From Parvibaculum sp. (lineage in GTDB: Bacteria > Pseudomonadota > Alphaproteobacteria > Parvibaculales > Parvibaculaceae), in contig NZNS01000006.1 of NCBI GenBank assembly GCA_002694985.1, positions 202,605-266,604 on the forward strand: a stretch of 64,000 nt of DNA, read 5' to 3'. The position numbers were made by a program, and so were the translations under genes. Positions within the stretch are counted from its first letter, which is position 1; each line of letters begins with the position of its first letter. This document shows, one piece after another, positions 8,533 to 17,035 of the stretch. The notes beneath the pieces are model-generated. The model saw only the letters and a list, made by a program, of their open reading frames with translations, was not told the DNA's origin and searched no databases.

Positions 8533-8916
8533 ATGAAACTCTGGCTCACCATCGGCGCATTGAGCGGCTTTCTCTCGGTGGCGCTCGGCGCCTTCGCAGC
8601 GCACGGACTGCAGACCCGTGCCGGCCCGGCGGAACTCGCCGTCTTCGAGACCGGCGCGCGTTATCAAATGTATCACGCGCTCGCTCTCCTCGCCGTCGCC
8701 TGGGTAGCGGCGCAAGGTGGCGGCACGGCCACGACCGTTGCGGGATGGGCTTTCGTCGCGGGAACCATTCTCTTTTCGGGCTCGCTCTACTATCTCGGTT
8801 TAACCGGCAGCCGGGCACTCGTCATGGTGACGCCCATCGGCGGCGTCGCCTTCCTTGCAGGCTGGATCGCGCTCGCCGTTGCTGGATGGACGCTGCGCGC
8901 CACCCCCGCGGGCTGA
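8533..8916 (+). CDS. DUF423 membrane protein (YgdD-like)
   Basis: This 127-residue protein has four predicted membrane helices and the DUF423 hallmarks: a first helix IGALSGFLSVALGAFAAHGL, then FETGARYQMYHALALLAVAW, and two more helices ending in GWTLRA. The GAFAAHGL and YQMYHALAL motifs are the strongest identifiers. The function of the family is unknown; it is a small inner-membrane protein found widely in Proteobacteria and Firmicutes. A TTG start at 8518 is possible, but ATG 8533 sits six bases after GAGG and gives the family N-terminus. It appears monocistronic, with the FAD monooxygenase gene 116 bases downstream on the same strand. Confidence 0.9.
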   Translation: MKLWLTIGALSGFLSVALGAFAAHGLQTRAGPAELAVFETGARYQMYHALALLAVAWVAAQGGGTATTVAGWAFVAGTILFSGSLYYLGLTGSRALVMVTPIGGVAFLAGWIALAVAGWTLRATPAG

Positions 8917-9032
8917 CGCTGAAGCACCGCAGAAAGACGGCTTTGGACAGCTGCGGGAACGCTTCCTGTTTTCATTAGGCCGTAGTCCAGTTTTTCTGTA
9001 AGCCGGACAGTGTGCAGATGGAGGAGGCAAGG

Positions 9033-10547
9033 ATGAGCGCAAGGCTGAACGAACGTATTCTGGTTGTTGGCGGCGGCATTGCCGGTCTCTGGACAGCCCT
9101 TGCTCTCGCCCGGAAAGGCCGCGAACTGACCGTTCTGGAACGCGATCCGCCGCCCCCAGAAGCATCCGTCGACGAGGCTTTCGAAAGCTGGGAGCGCAAG
9201 GGCGTCGGCCATCTGCGCCACAGCCATGCCTTCCTCGCACGGCTTCACATCCTGATCCGCGACAATTATCCCGACCTCATGGAAGAGCTGCTGGCAGCCG
9301 GTTGCCGCGAACTCAAATTCGCCGACGGCCTGCCCCTCACGCTCCAGGAAAACTACAAGCCCGTGCCCGGCGACGAGGACATGACGATCCTGACCAGCCG
9401 CCGCACGACGCTTGAACTGATCACGCGCCGCTACGCCGCGCGGCAACAGGGCATCCACTTCGAAACCGGCGCGCTGGTGCGCGGCATTCTGAGCGAGAAG
9501 GACGCTGCCGGGCATTTGCGCGTGACCGGCGTGACGGTCGAGCAGAATGGCGAAACGCGCGACTGGCTCGCCGATATCGTGGTCGACGCCGCAGGCAAGA
9601 ACAGCCAGATGATCGAATGGTTGAACGAAGCGGGCGCGGGCATAACGGAAGAAACCGAACGCGCGGACATTCTTTATTTTACGCGGCACTACAGGCTGCA
9701 CGATCCGGAGAGCGAACCGCCGCGCACGAAGGTACCGAGGGTGGGCGACCTCGGTTTCATCAAATACAGCCTCTTCCCCAGCGACAATGGCTGTTTCTCG
9801 GTTACGCTTGCCGTACCGGAAATCGAAATGGAAATGCGTCGCGCCATCGTCCGTCCCGAGAATTTCGACAAGATCTGTGCACAGCTTCCCGGCATTGCGG
9901 CATGGACCGTCCCCGAAACCTCCAAGCCGCAGAGTCGCGTTTTCGGCATGGGCGAACTCATCAGCCGCTGGCACCACATGATGAAAGACGGCGAACCGCG
10001 TGTCCTGAATTTCTTTCCCGTCGGCGACAGCGTCATCCGCACCAACCCGCTTTACGGTCGTGGCTGCTCTTTCGCGGGCGTGGCGGCGGAAGCACTGGCC
10101 GAAACGCTCGACAGCACGGACGATGCCCGCACGCGCGCACGTCTTTATCATGCGCAGCTCGCCAGGGAACTCCGCCAGCACTATGACGACATGGTGAAGC
10201 AGGACCTCGCGGCAACCAGACGCGCAAGGAATGCGCTCGACCCGAACTACAAGCCGGATGTGAAAACGCGGATATTCAAGAGCTTCGCCGAGGACGCGAT
10301 CCTGCCGGCCGTTCGTGGCGACGTGGATCTCATGCGCGCCTTCATGCGCTCCCTCCATATGGTCGACGCGCCGAATACATGGATGCGCGATCCGCGCAAC
10401 CTGTCCAAAGTGCTGAGAACCTGGGCGCGCGGCAAGAAACGCAATGCCGACCTCTATCCGCCAAAGCTCGGTCCCGACCGCACCGATATGCTGACATCGA
10501 TCGGCCTTTCGCCGACGGCGGACAAGGAACGCCTGCAATCCGCCTGA
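9033..10547 (+). CDS. FAD-dependent monooxygenase/oxidoreductase
   Basis: The 504-residue protein starts with a GxGxxG dinucleotide site (VVGGGIAGLW, Gly13-Gly18), followed by the acidic residue of the first beta-alpha-beta unit (LERDPPPP). A second FAD signature, FFPVGDSVIRTNPLYGRGCSFAG, near residue 330 is the GD motif of flavin monooxygenases and geranylgeranyl-reductase-like enzymes. The residues GVGHLRHSHAFL near position 60 resemble the H-x-H-x-F segment of epoxidase-type flavoproteins. It should be a cytoplasmic or membrane-associated flavoenzyme acting on a hydrophobic substrate. It is followed 37 bases later by an epoxide-hydrolase-like gene, which suggests an epoxidation-hydrolysis pair. 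ATG 9033 is chosen because GGAGGAGG lies just upstream; the ATG codons at 9012 and 9018 overlap that site. Confidence 0.8.
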   Translation: MSARLNERILVVGGGIAGLWTALALARKGRELTVLERDPPPPEASVDEAFESWERKGVGHLRHSHAFLARLHILIRDNYPDLMEELLAAGCRELKFADGLPLTLQENYKPVPGDEDMTILTSRRTTLELITRRYAARQQGIHFETGALVRGILSEKDAAGHLRVTGVTVEQNGETRDWLADIVVDAAGKNSQMIEWLNEAGAGITEETERADILYFTRHYRLHDPESEPPRTKVPRVGDLGFIKYSLFPSDNGCFSVTLAVPEIEMEMRRAIVRPENFDKICAQLPGIAAWTVPETSKPQSRVFGMGELISRWHHMMKDGEPRVLNFFPVGDSVIRTNPLYGRGCSFAGVAAEALAETLDSTDDARTRARLYHAQLARELRQHYDDMVKQDLAATRRARNALDPNYKPDVKTRIFKSFAEDAILPAVRGDVDLMRAFMRSLHMVDAPNTWMRDPRNLSKVLRTWARGKKRNADLYPPKLGPDRTDMLTSIGLSPTADKERLQSA

Positions 10548-10584
10548 TGGAATTCCGATACCCCACCAACAAGGGAGAACGGCG

Positions 10585-11556
10585 ATGAATTTTCCGGAGC
10601 CGCATTACGTCGATACGAACGGCCTCAAGATGGCGGTCTATGAACAAGGCCCCAAGAATGGTGTGCCGGTGGTAATGTGCCACGGCTTCCCGGAGATCGC
10701 CTATTCCTGGCGTCATCAGATCCCGGCCATCGCGAAGGCGGGGTTTCGTGCCATTGCGCCCGACCAGCGCGGCTATGGCAATACGGGCGGGCCGAAGGGG
10801 AAGGAAAGCATTCCGCTCTACGACATCGCGCATCTGACTGACGATCTCGCTGGAATGCTCGATGCGCTCGAACTCGACAAGGCGGTCTTTGCCGGTCACG
10901 ACTGGGGCGGCATCGTCGTCTGGCAGATGGCGCTGCGTCACCCGGACCGTGTTGCCGGCGTCATCGGCGTCAACACACCCTTCATGCCGCGCGGCCCCAT
11001 CGATCCGGTCGAGGGTATGCGCGCGGTCTTCGGCGAGGACATGTACATCGTCTATTTCCAGCAGTTCGGCGCGGCGGAAAGCGTATTCGACAAGGATGTC
11101 GCCCGCTCGATGCGCTTCTGGTACCGCAAAAGCGCGATGAAGCTCGCCGATTTCGACAAGCTGCCCGCCGAGGAGAAGAATTTTTCTTTCATCAAGAGCT
11201 TCGCCGCGGACGAAAGCGAGTGGCCGGGCGAGCAACTCCTGAACGCCGAGGAAATCGACTACTACACCAGGGCTTTCCAGAAGTCGGGCTTCGAAGGCGG
11301 TATCAACTGGTACCGGAACTTCACCCGCAACTGGAAAGACAGCGAAAGCCTGGTGGAGAAGGTGAATGCCCCGAGCCTCATGATCTCCGCCGCAGACGAT
11401 ATCGTGCTCCGGCCGGAAATGACCGAGGGCATGGAGCAATATGTTCCCGACCTCGAAAAACAGGTGATCCCCGACTGCGGCCACTGGACGCAGTCGGAAA
11501 AGCCGGAAGAGCTGAACACGCTGATGGTGGACTGGCTGAAGCGCCGCTTCGGCTGA
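10585..11556 (+). CDS. Alpha/beta hydrolase, soluble epoxide hydrolase-like
   Basis: The 323-residue protein has the epoxide-hydrolase form of the alpha/beta-hydrolase fold. The oxyanion motif H-G-F-P is at residues 33-36, the nucleophile motif is GHDWGG with Asp106 (not Ser), and the catalytic acid and histidine are in ISAADDIVLRP and CGHWTQSEKP. DQRGYGNTGGP near 60-70 is also typical of epoxide hydrolases and haloalkane dehalogenases. Asp as nucleophile together with HGFP favours epoxide hydrolysis to vicinal diols. The gene lies 37 bases after the FAD monooxygenase with its own good ribosome site (GGGAGAACGGCG) and is probably co-transcribed. Lid tyrosines are present (for example YYTRAF), but which ones act as proton donors cannot be told without a model. 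Confidence 0.88.
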   Translation: MNFPEPHYVDTNGLKMAVYEQGPKNGVPVVMCHGFPEIAYSWRHQIPAIAKAGFRAIAPDQRGYGNTGGPKGKESIPLYDIAHLTDDLAGMLDALELDKAVFAGHDWGGIVVWQMALRHPDRVAGVIGVNTPFMPRGPIDPVEGMRAVFGEDMYIVYFQQFGAAESVFDKDVARSMRFWYRKSAMKLADFDKLPAEEKNFSFIKSFAADESEWPGEQLLNAEEIDYYTRAFQKSGFEGGINWYRNFTRNWKDSESLVEKVNAPSLMISAADDIVLRPEMTEGMEQYVPDLEKQVIPDCGHWTQSEKPEELNTLMVDWLKRRFG

Positions 11557-11626
11557 CCTTTCCCGGGCGCTCCGGGCCCGCTTCCCGCGCCACCTTCCGG
11601 CAACCTGCCTTGAGGCTGCCCCGGCG

Positions 11627-11664
11627 GCCGGACTGACCGAATTACCTATTTTGGTCAGTCCGGC
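11627..11664. repeat. 12-bp perfect inverted repeat downstream of the hydrolase
   Basis: GCCGGACTGACC at 11627-11638 and GGTCAGTCCGGC at 11653-11664 are exact complements around a 14-base AT-rich loop. The hairpin lies about 70 bases after the epoxide-hydrolase-like gene. No T-run follows, so it could be a weak terminator, an operator for the next gene, or a decayed repeat. Confidence 0.5.
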
Positions 11665-11778
11665 GGGTTGTGCGGAAAGCAACGGTCTAGCCTACCCTTT
11701 CCCGCCAGCCTCTACGGATATGCAAACCCGGAATGCCGCTGCTAGACTGCGCATACGTCGCAGCCTCGGCACCACCGG

Positions 11779-12210
11779 ATGAAACGCATGGCCACCGGCA
11801 CCTCCCCCGCACGCGATCGCGCTACGCTTCTCTTTGCCAACGAGACCTTCTACCGCGCTTTTGCGGAGCGTGACCCCGCACTCATGGACGCGGTCTGGGC
11901 AGAACAGGAGCCCATCACCTGTCTGCATCCCGGCTGGCCTCCCGTCGAGGGCCGCGACAGCGTATTGCAGAGCTGGCACGCGATCCTGACAGGCCCTGCC
12001 AGCCCCGACATCGAATGCCTGCATGCGCGGGCCGGTATTCACCGCGACACGGGCATCGTGATTTGCTATGAGCGCATCGGACAGGACTATCTGCTCGCCA
12101 CCAATATCTTCATACGAAGCGGCGATGGATGGCTGCTCGTTCATCACCAATCCGGCGCGGCGCCGGAGCCCGGCGAGGGCAACGAGCCGCCGAGACGCAG
12201 CATCAACTGA
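11779..12210 (+). CDS. NTF2-fold SnoaL/DUF4440-type protein
   Basis: The 143-residue protein matches the SnoaL-like/DUF4440 pattern: an N-terminal helix with LLFANETFYRAFAERDPALMDAVW, the turn ITCLHPGWPPVEGRDSVLQSW, a strand VICYERI and the closing GDGWLLVHHQSG. The HPGWPPVEGRD segment is especially typical of the SnoaL_3 group. These small cone-shaped proteins act as isomerases, hydrolases or ligand-binding modules; no specific function can be assigned here. There is no signal peptide. The ATG at 11779 is used, with a second ATG three codons later as an alternative. The gene stands alone, with over 200 bases on either side. Confidence 0.8.
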   Translation: MKRMATGTSPARDRATLLFANETFYRAFAERDPALMDAVWAEQEPITCLHPGWPPVEGRDSVLQSWHAILTGPASPDIECLHARAGIHRDTGIVICYERIGQDYLLATNIFIRSGDGWLLVHHQSGAAPEPGEGNEPPRRSIN

Positions 12211-12446
12211 AGAGGGCTCGCTTACATTCTTGTTAGCGGGTTGTTGCCCTCCGGCGAACCCGATATGATCCCTGTCGTTCGGGAACGCCCGCCGTTCGAG
12301 GCATATCGGTGTCCGGCCACCCGTTCGCCGCCCATGACAGGCGAAGTTTTAATCCGGTTCGGGTTTGCACCCGCCATTGGGAGCCCCCGGACGCTGCCCC
12401 TTGTTGTGGGTTGAGCGGACCAGAAGAGGCTTTGAGAGGACGAAGC

Positions 12447-13811
12447 ATGTCGCAAGTGCTTGAGCGGAATGCGGCCGCTGAACAGAAACCCGAAGCTCCG
12501 GCGGTGGCACGGCATACGCTCGACACGCCAAAGCTCGCGGCCATCAATGGCGACCGGCCGCTGCGTATTTTGCTGCCGAGCTATCGCTCCAATCCCACCA
12601 CCGGTGGCCAGGGCGTTTACATGCGCCACATCGCCAAGGCGCTGGCCGAACTCGGTCACAAGGTCGACGTGATTTCCGGCCCGCCCTATCCCGAACTCGA
12701 CCCGCGCGTGGGGCTCATCAAGCTGCCCTCGCTCGACCTCTATGCAAACCCGCATCCCATCCGCTCGCTCCGCCCCTGGATGTTCGCATCTCCCATCGAT
12801 CTTTTCGAATGGGGGAGCCACGCAACGGGCGGCTTTTCCGAGCCCTACACATTCGGCGAGCGCATGACGCGCTATGTGCGCGGCACGCTGGACGATTATG
12901 ACGTCTGCCACGACAACCAGACACTCTGCTGGGGCCTTCTCAAGATGCGCAACATGGGGCTGCCCATCGTCGGTACGATCCACCACCCGATCACGATGGA
13001 CCGGCGCATCGACATCGACCACGCGCGCTCCCTCAGGCTGAAACTGCTGAAGCGGCGCTGGTATTCCTTCCTCAACATGCAGATCAAGGTGGCGCGTCAG
13101 CTCGACCCGCTGATCGTCGTGTCCGAAAGCACACGCCGCGATGTCGTACGCGAGTTCGGCGTCGACGCCTCGAAAACGAGGCTGGTGCTGCATGGCATCG
13201 ACCACCTCCAGTTCCGCCCCATGCCGCATGTGAAGCGGCGCGACGACCTGATCGTCGCTTGCGCGAGCGCGGATGTGCCGCTGAAGGGGCTTATCTATCT
13301 CATCCGTGCCTATGCGGAGTTGCTGAAGACGCGGCCCAATCTGAAGCTGCGCGTGATCGGCAAGCTGCGCGAGGGGAACACCTCCTACGAGCTGCGCCAG
13401 CTCGGCATCACCGACAAGGTGGAATTCGTGAGCGGCGTGAGCGACGAAGACATCACCACGATCTATAACGAAGCGACGATGGCAGTCTCACCTTCCGTCT
13501 ATGAAGGCTTCGGCTTTCCCTGTGGCGAAGCCATGTCATGCGGAACGCCGGTGATCTCGACGAATGGCGGCTCGCTGCCGGAAGTCGTGGGCGATGCGGG
13601 TATCGTGGTACAGCACTCGAACCCGCCCGCACTTGCGGAAGCCATTGCGAAGATGCTGGACAATCCGGAGATGCGCGAGGCCTATGGCCGCGCCGGACGC
13701 GAGCGCATCCTCGCCAAATTCAAATGGGAACGTGCGGCGCGCGAATACGCCGACATCTACAGGCAGACAATAGAGAATGCAGACAATCGACTTGAACGTG
13801 CTCGGGCTTAG
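12447..13811 (+). CDS. Glycosyltransferase family 4 (GT-B fold)
   Basis: The 454-residue protein is a GT-B glycosyltransferase of the GT4 type. After a 40-residue tail, the N-terminal Rossmann domain starts with LRILLPSYRSNPTTGGQGVYM, where the GGQGVY loop is the donor/acceptor glycine loop. The C-terminal domain carries VYEGFGFPCGEAMSCGTPVI, the E-x7-E nucleotide-sugar motif, followed by GGSLPEVVGDAG. It should transfer a sugar from a nucleotide donor at the cytoplasmic side of the membrane. ATG 12447 follows GAGAGGA; an upstream ATG at 12309 would add 46 unrelated residues. The gene overlaps the next one, a methyltransferase, by 35 bases, and a barrel protein follows, so the three are translationally coupled. 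The sugar and acceptor are unknown. Confidence 0.9.
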   Translation: MSQVLERNAAAEQKPEAPAVARHTLDTPKLAAINGDRPLRILLPSYRSNPTTGGQGVYMRHIAKALAELGHKVDVISGPPYPELDPRVGLIKLPSLDLYANPHPIRSLRPWMFASPIDLFEWGSHATGGFSEPYTFGERMTRYVRGTLDDYDVCHDNQTLCWGLLKMRNMGLPIVGTIHHPITMDRRIDIDHARSLRLKLLKRRWYSFLNMQIKVARQLDPLIVVSESTRRDVVREFGVDASKTRLVLHGIDHLQFRPMPHVKRRDDLIVACASADVPLKGLIYLIRAYAELLKTRPNLKLRVIGKLREGNTSYELRQLGITDKVEFVSGVSDEDITTIYNEATMAVSPSVYEGFGFPCGEAMSCGTPVISTNGGSLPEVVGDAGIVVQHSNPPALAEAIAKMLDNPEMREAYGRAGRERILAKFKWERAAREYADIYRQTIENADNRLERARA

Positions 13812-14493
13812 GGACGGCCAACGCGCGCTCGACCTCGGTTGCGGCGCGGGACGGCATGTCCATGCCATGTACTATCACGCGCAGTGCCACGTGGTCGGGC
13901 TCGACCTCGGATATGAGGATGTACGCCAGACGCGGGACGGCTTCGGCGCCTGTCCCGATCTCGACCCGCAAACGCAGCGCAGCTTCTCGCTGACGGTGGG
14001 CAATGCGCTTTCGCTGCCCTTCCCCGATGCGAGCTTCGACAAGGTGCTCTGCTCGGAAGTGCTGGAGCACATCCCCGACTATGAACAGGCCGTGGCCGAG
14101 ATCGACCGTATCCTGAAGCCGGGCGGCACCTTTGCCGTCAGTGTACCCCGCTTCTGGCCGGAACGGATTTGCTGGGCGCTGTCCGACGACTATCACAACG
14201 AACCGGGCGGCCATGTCCGCATTTTCCGCGAGAGCCAGCTCAAGAGCGCTGTCGAGAACCGCGGCCTCTCCTTCTTCCACAAGCATTTCGCGCATGGGCT
14301 GCATTCGCCATACTGGTGGCTGAAATGCGCCGTGGGCGTGAAGCGCGAAGACGTGAAGGCCGTCAATCTCTACAAGCGCTTCCTCGAATGGGACATCACG
14401 CAAGCCCCCTGGCTCACCCGCACGCTCGAAAAGATCGCGGGGCCGCTCATGGGCAAGAGCGTGGTTCTTTACTTCACCAAGGGAGCGGCGTGA
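13777..14493 (+). CDS. Class I SAM-dependent methyltransferase (Methyltransf_11 type)
   Basis: The 238-residue protein shows motif I ALDLGCGAGRHVHAM, motif II VVGLDLGYEDV, and a motif IV/post-I region SFDKVLCSEVLEHIPDYEQA followed by EIDRILKPGGTFAVSVP, all typical of the UbiE/Methyltransf_11 group. It should transfer a methyl group from S-adenosylmethionine to a small molecule or sugar. Its start codon lies inside the end of the glycosyltransferase gene and its stop is four bases before the barrel-protein start, so all three are one transcript. A role in decorating the product of the glycosyltransferase is likely, but is inference. The C-terminal part (HFAHGLHSPYWWLKCAVG onward) is less conserved in the family and may bind the acceptor. 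Confidence 0.88.
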   Translation: MQTIDLNVLGLRDGQRALDLGCGAGRHVHAMYYHAQCHVVGLDLGYEDVRQTRDGFGACPDLDPQTQRSFSLTVGNALSLPFPDASFDKVLCSEVLEHIPDYEQAVAEIDRILKPGGTFAVSVPRFWPERICWALSDDYHNEPGGHVRIFRESQLKSAVENRGLSFFHKHFAHGLHSPYWWLKCAVGVKREDVKAVNLYKRFLEWDITQAPWLTRTLEKIAGPLMGKSVVLYFTKGAA

Positions 14494-14497
14494 ACGC

Positions 14498-15583
14498 ATG
14501 ACATATCTCACCTGGGGCGACAGGCCGCCTGAAACATTCTTCGACGGCTCGCGCGCGCGCATTCTGGAACTCCAGCGCGATAATGGCGCAATCCCCTGGT
14601 ATGATGGCGGCGTCATCGACCCGTGGAACCATACCGAAGCGGCCATGGGGCTGACTGTGCTCGGCGAAATCGAACATGCGCGTCGCGCCTTCCGCTACCT
14701 TACCGACACGCAGCTGAAAGACGGTTCCTGGTGGGGGCAACTCGGCAGCGCCGTCCCCCTCGACGAGGAAGAACAGCGCTTCACCGGCGACGAGAAGGAC
14801 GCGGGCCACCATGTTCGCGATACGAATTTCGTGGCCTATATCGCAACCGGCGCCTGGCACCACTATCTCGTGACGCGCGACCGGAAATGGCTGGCCGAAA
14901 TATGGCCGAACGTCGACGCCGCCATGAGCTTCGTGCTCGCGCACCAGACGAGCCATGGCGATATTCGCTGGGCAGCAAACGACCCGCAGACGCCCGAAGA
15001 CGACGCGCTCGTCACCGGCTGCTCGTCGATCTACAAGAGCCTCGAATGCGCCGCACAGATCGCGCGTGAACTCGGCCAGCCCTCACGGCACTACATGGAA
15101 GCGCGCGCAAAGCTCGGCGAGGCGCTGCGCGACAAGCCGCACCGCTTCGACCGGACATGGGAGCCGAAGGACCGCCACTCGATGGACTGGTACTATCCCG
15201 TACTTGCAGGCGCCATCACCGGCGAAGCGGCGCGCAAGCGCCTTGCCTGGAAGTGGGACATCTTTGTTGCCGAGGGCAAGGGGTGCCGCTGCGTGATGGA
15301 CCAGCCCTGGGTGACAGTTGCCGAAAGCGCGGAACTGACCATGGCGCTCCTCGTCGCAGGCCAGCGGCAACAGGCGGAGGCTCTGCTCTCCTGGCAGCAC
15401 CAGTGGAAAGCCGATTGCGGCGCCTACTGGATGGGCTTCCAGTTCGAGGACCAGGTTGCCTGGCCCACCGAGAAACCCGCATGGACGGCAGCCGCCGTCA
15501 TCCTCGCGACAGACGCTATCGCAGGCATGACCCCGGCCGCACATCTCTTTGCCGAGCGAACGCTCGCCGAAGCGGCGGAGTAA
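14498..15583 (+). CDS. Helical-barrel (alpha/alpha six-hairpin) protein, prenyltransferase/squalene-cyclase-like annotation group
   Basis: The 361-residue protein consists of repeated helix pairs with conserved Trp and acidic residues: GAIPWYDGGVIDPWNHTEAAMGL near 30-50, DTQLKDGSWWGQLG near 65-80, DTNFVAYIATGAW near 108, SMDWYYPVLAGAI near 230, WVTVAESAEL near 268 and CGAYWMGFQFED near 307. The Q-x-x-D-G-S-W-W element resembles the QW repeats of terpene-cyclase/prenyltransferase barrels, while the overall pattern also resembles six-hairpin glycosidases. I cannot decide between a sugar-active and a polyprenyl-active role. There is no signal peptide. It starts four bases after the methyltransferase stop, so it belongs to the glycosyltransferase-methyltransferase operon. 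The acidic residues of DPWNHTE are the best candidates for catalysis. Confidence 0.6.
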   Translation: MTYLTWGDRPPETFFDGSRARILELQRDNGAIPWYDGGVIDPWNHTEAAMGLTVLGEIEHARRAFRYLTDTQLKDGSWWGQLGSAVPLDEEEQRFTGDEKDAGHHVRDTNFVAYIATGAWHHYLVTRDRKWLAEIWPNVDAAMSFVLAHQTSHGDIRWAANDPQTPEDDALVTGCSSIYKSLECAAQIARELGQPSRHYMEARAKLGEALRDKPHRFDRTWEPKDRHSMDWYYPVLAGAITGEAARKRLAWKWDIFVAEGKGCRCVMDQPWVTVAESAELTMALLVAGQRQQAEALLSWQHQWKADCGAYWMGFQFEDQVAWPTEKPAWTAAAVILATDAIAGMTPAAHLFAERTLAEAAE

Positions 15584-15685
15584 TCAAAAGAAACCGCACA
15601 CGCCGCCCCGGTCTTCGCGGGGTGCACACGGCGAATACGGTACACGAGCACTTCAAGGACAAGCAGCCGAAGTCCGCTCACTAGT

Positions 15686-16342
15686 TCACACGAGCCGCCG
15701 CAGGATACGGAGGCTCTTGACCACGCGTTCCTCCGCAAAGAGGTTCGACGCGAGCGCCATCTTGTAGATCTCGTATGGCGGACGGCCGCCATCCTTCGGG
15801 TCCGGAAAGACATCGTGGATCGCAAGGATGCCGCCCGGCATGACACGTGGCGCCCAGGCCCGATAATCCGTGAGCGCAGGCTCCATGCCATGCCCGCCAT
15901 CGATGAAGACCATGGCGAGCGGCGTGGCCCAACCCTTCGATACCACTTCGGACGGCGCAACAAGCGGCACCACCGTGTCTTCGAGACCGGCCATGCGCAT
16001 GGTGCGGCGAAAGAGCGGAAAGGTGTTCAGGCGGTCCGTCTCGGCGTCGTAGAGCGCATCGTCGTGATGCTCCCAGCCCTTCTGGTTTTCTTCAGAGCCA
16101 TAGTGATGGTCGAGCGCATAAAGCACCGCGCCGTTTCGCTGGCAGGCAACGCCCATGTAAACGGTCGACTTGCCGCAATAGGAGCCGATTTCGAGCACCG
16201 GCCCCGTACGAGAGGCTTCGGCGGCGGCCTCATTGAGCGCGCGGCCTTCAGCCGGGTCCATAAAGCCCTTGATGCTTTCAATATCGATCGGAAGATCCAC
16301 AGCCCGTGCCTTTTTCCTGAGTTTCAGCCGTTTCCCTCGCAT
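15686..16342 (-). CDS. Class I SAM-dependent methyltransferase (Methyltransf_24 type)
   Basis: The 218-residue protein fits the Methyltransf_24 family. Motif I is VLEIGSYCGKSTVYMG, motif II is VLYALDHHYGSEENQ, and the later motif MVFIDGGHGMEPALTDYRAW contains the D-G-x-H characteristic of this group, followed by VMPGGILAIHDVF. Family members methylate sugars or hydroxyl groups in surface glycans and natural products, often with a divalent metal bound by the D-G-x-H region. It is transcribed convergently with the glycosyltransferase-methyltransferase-barrel operon, and the shared location suggests a common pathway. ATG 16342 follows AAGGGGCGGGAC. The N-terminus is very basic (RGKRLKLRKKAR), which may help membrane association. 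Confidence 0.85.
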   Translation of the reverse strand: MRGKRLKLRKKARAVDLPIDIESIKGFMDPAEGRALNEAAAEASRTGPVLEIGSYCGKSTVYMGVACQRNGAVLYALDHHYGSEENQKGWEHHDDALYDAETDRLNTFPLFRRTMRMAGLEDTVVPLVAPSEVVSKGWATPLAMVFIDGGHGMEPALTDYRAWAPRVMPGGILAIHDVFPDPKDGGRPPYEIYKMALASNLFAEERVVKSLRILRRLV

Positions 16343-16438
16343 GTCCCGCCCCTTACGGCAAGCCGGTTAACGCGCTGTAAACCAATGGGAAACGAATGCA
16401 CCCGATAATACCCGCTTCCAGAAGCCCCGGAGCCCCCG

Positions 16439-17026
16439 ATGAGCGACGCCGCCCGCAAGATCGATCAGGACGAATATGACGCCATTGAACAGGCGGTCAT
16501 CGCGACCCCCAAAGGCCGCTGGTTTTTGGAGGAATATGCCCGCCGGAACCGCTTCGCCAACACCGATGACGTGATCGGCGCCATCGAACGGCTCTACGAC
16601 CTGGCCCGGGAAACATCGGCGAATACCCGCTTCGGCTTCCTTTATCACGACATGCAGCAGATGCGCCGGGCAATGAACGAGACCCGCAAGGCGCTGGCGG
16701 CCGTAAAGCCGGGCGAGAGACACAATCACGCGGAAACGGGACCGGATGAACTCGCCGCCGTGGCGGAAGCAGCAAAGCGCGCCGCAGACGACATCGCGCG
16801 GGCCGCCGAGAGGCTGCAGGAGATCGGTGAGACGCTGCGCGGTGCGGGCGCCGATACCGACCTTTGCGACGAGATCGAAAATCACGCCACCGGCATCTTC
16901 ATGGCTTCCGCCTATCACGAGATGACGGGAAAACGCATTTCGCTGATCGTCGATGCGCTGGGCGAAATGGAAAATCAGATCGCGCGTGTGATCGCACATT
17001 GGGAAGAAGAAACGGCGAAAGCCTGA
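16439..17026 (+). CDS. CheZ-like chemotaxis phosphatase-family protein with altered active site
   Basis: The 195-residue, largely helical protein has the alphaproteobacterial CheZ-like layout: ATPKGRWFLEEYARRNRF at the N-terminus, a coiled-coil middle and a helical hairpin containing HATGIFMASAYHEMTGKRI near residues 149-167. In well-studied CheZ the core motif is F-Q-D-L-T-G-Q, in which the Asp and the final Gln carry out dephosphorylation of CheY-P. Here the same positions are Glu161 and Lys165 (YHEMTGK), so classical activity is doubtful. No other chemotaxis gene lies in the window. ATG 16439 is the first start after the divergent methyltransferase gene. It could bind a response regulator without acting on it; this is inference. 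Confidence 0.7.
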   Translation: MSDAARKIDQDEYDAIEQAVIATPKGRWFLEEYARRNRFANTDDVIGAIERLYDLARETSANTRFGFLYHDMQQMRRAMNETRKALAAVKPGERHNHAETGPDELAAVAEAAKRAADDIARAAERLQEIGETLRGAGADTDLCDEIENHATGIFMASAYHEMTGKRISLIVDALGEMENQIARVIAHWEEETAKA

Positions 17027-17035
17027 CCTGTTTCC

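Noticed and set aside
8790..10538. 582-codon minus-strand frame opposite the FAD monooxygenase
   Set aside because: Antisense shadow of a gene with clear FAD motifs; composition typical of high-GC antisense frames.
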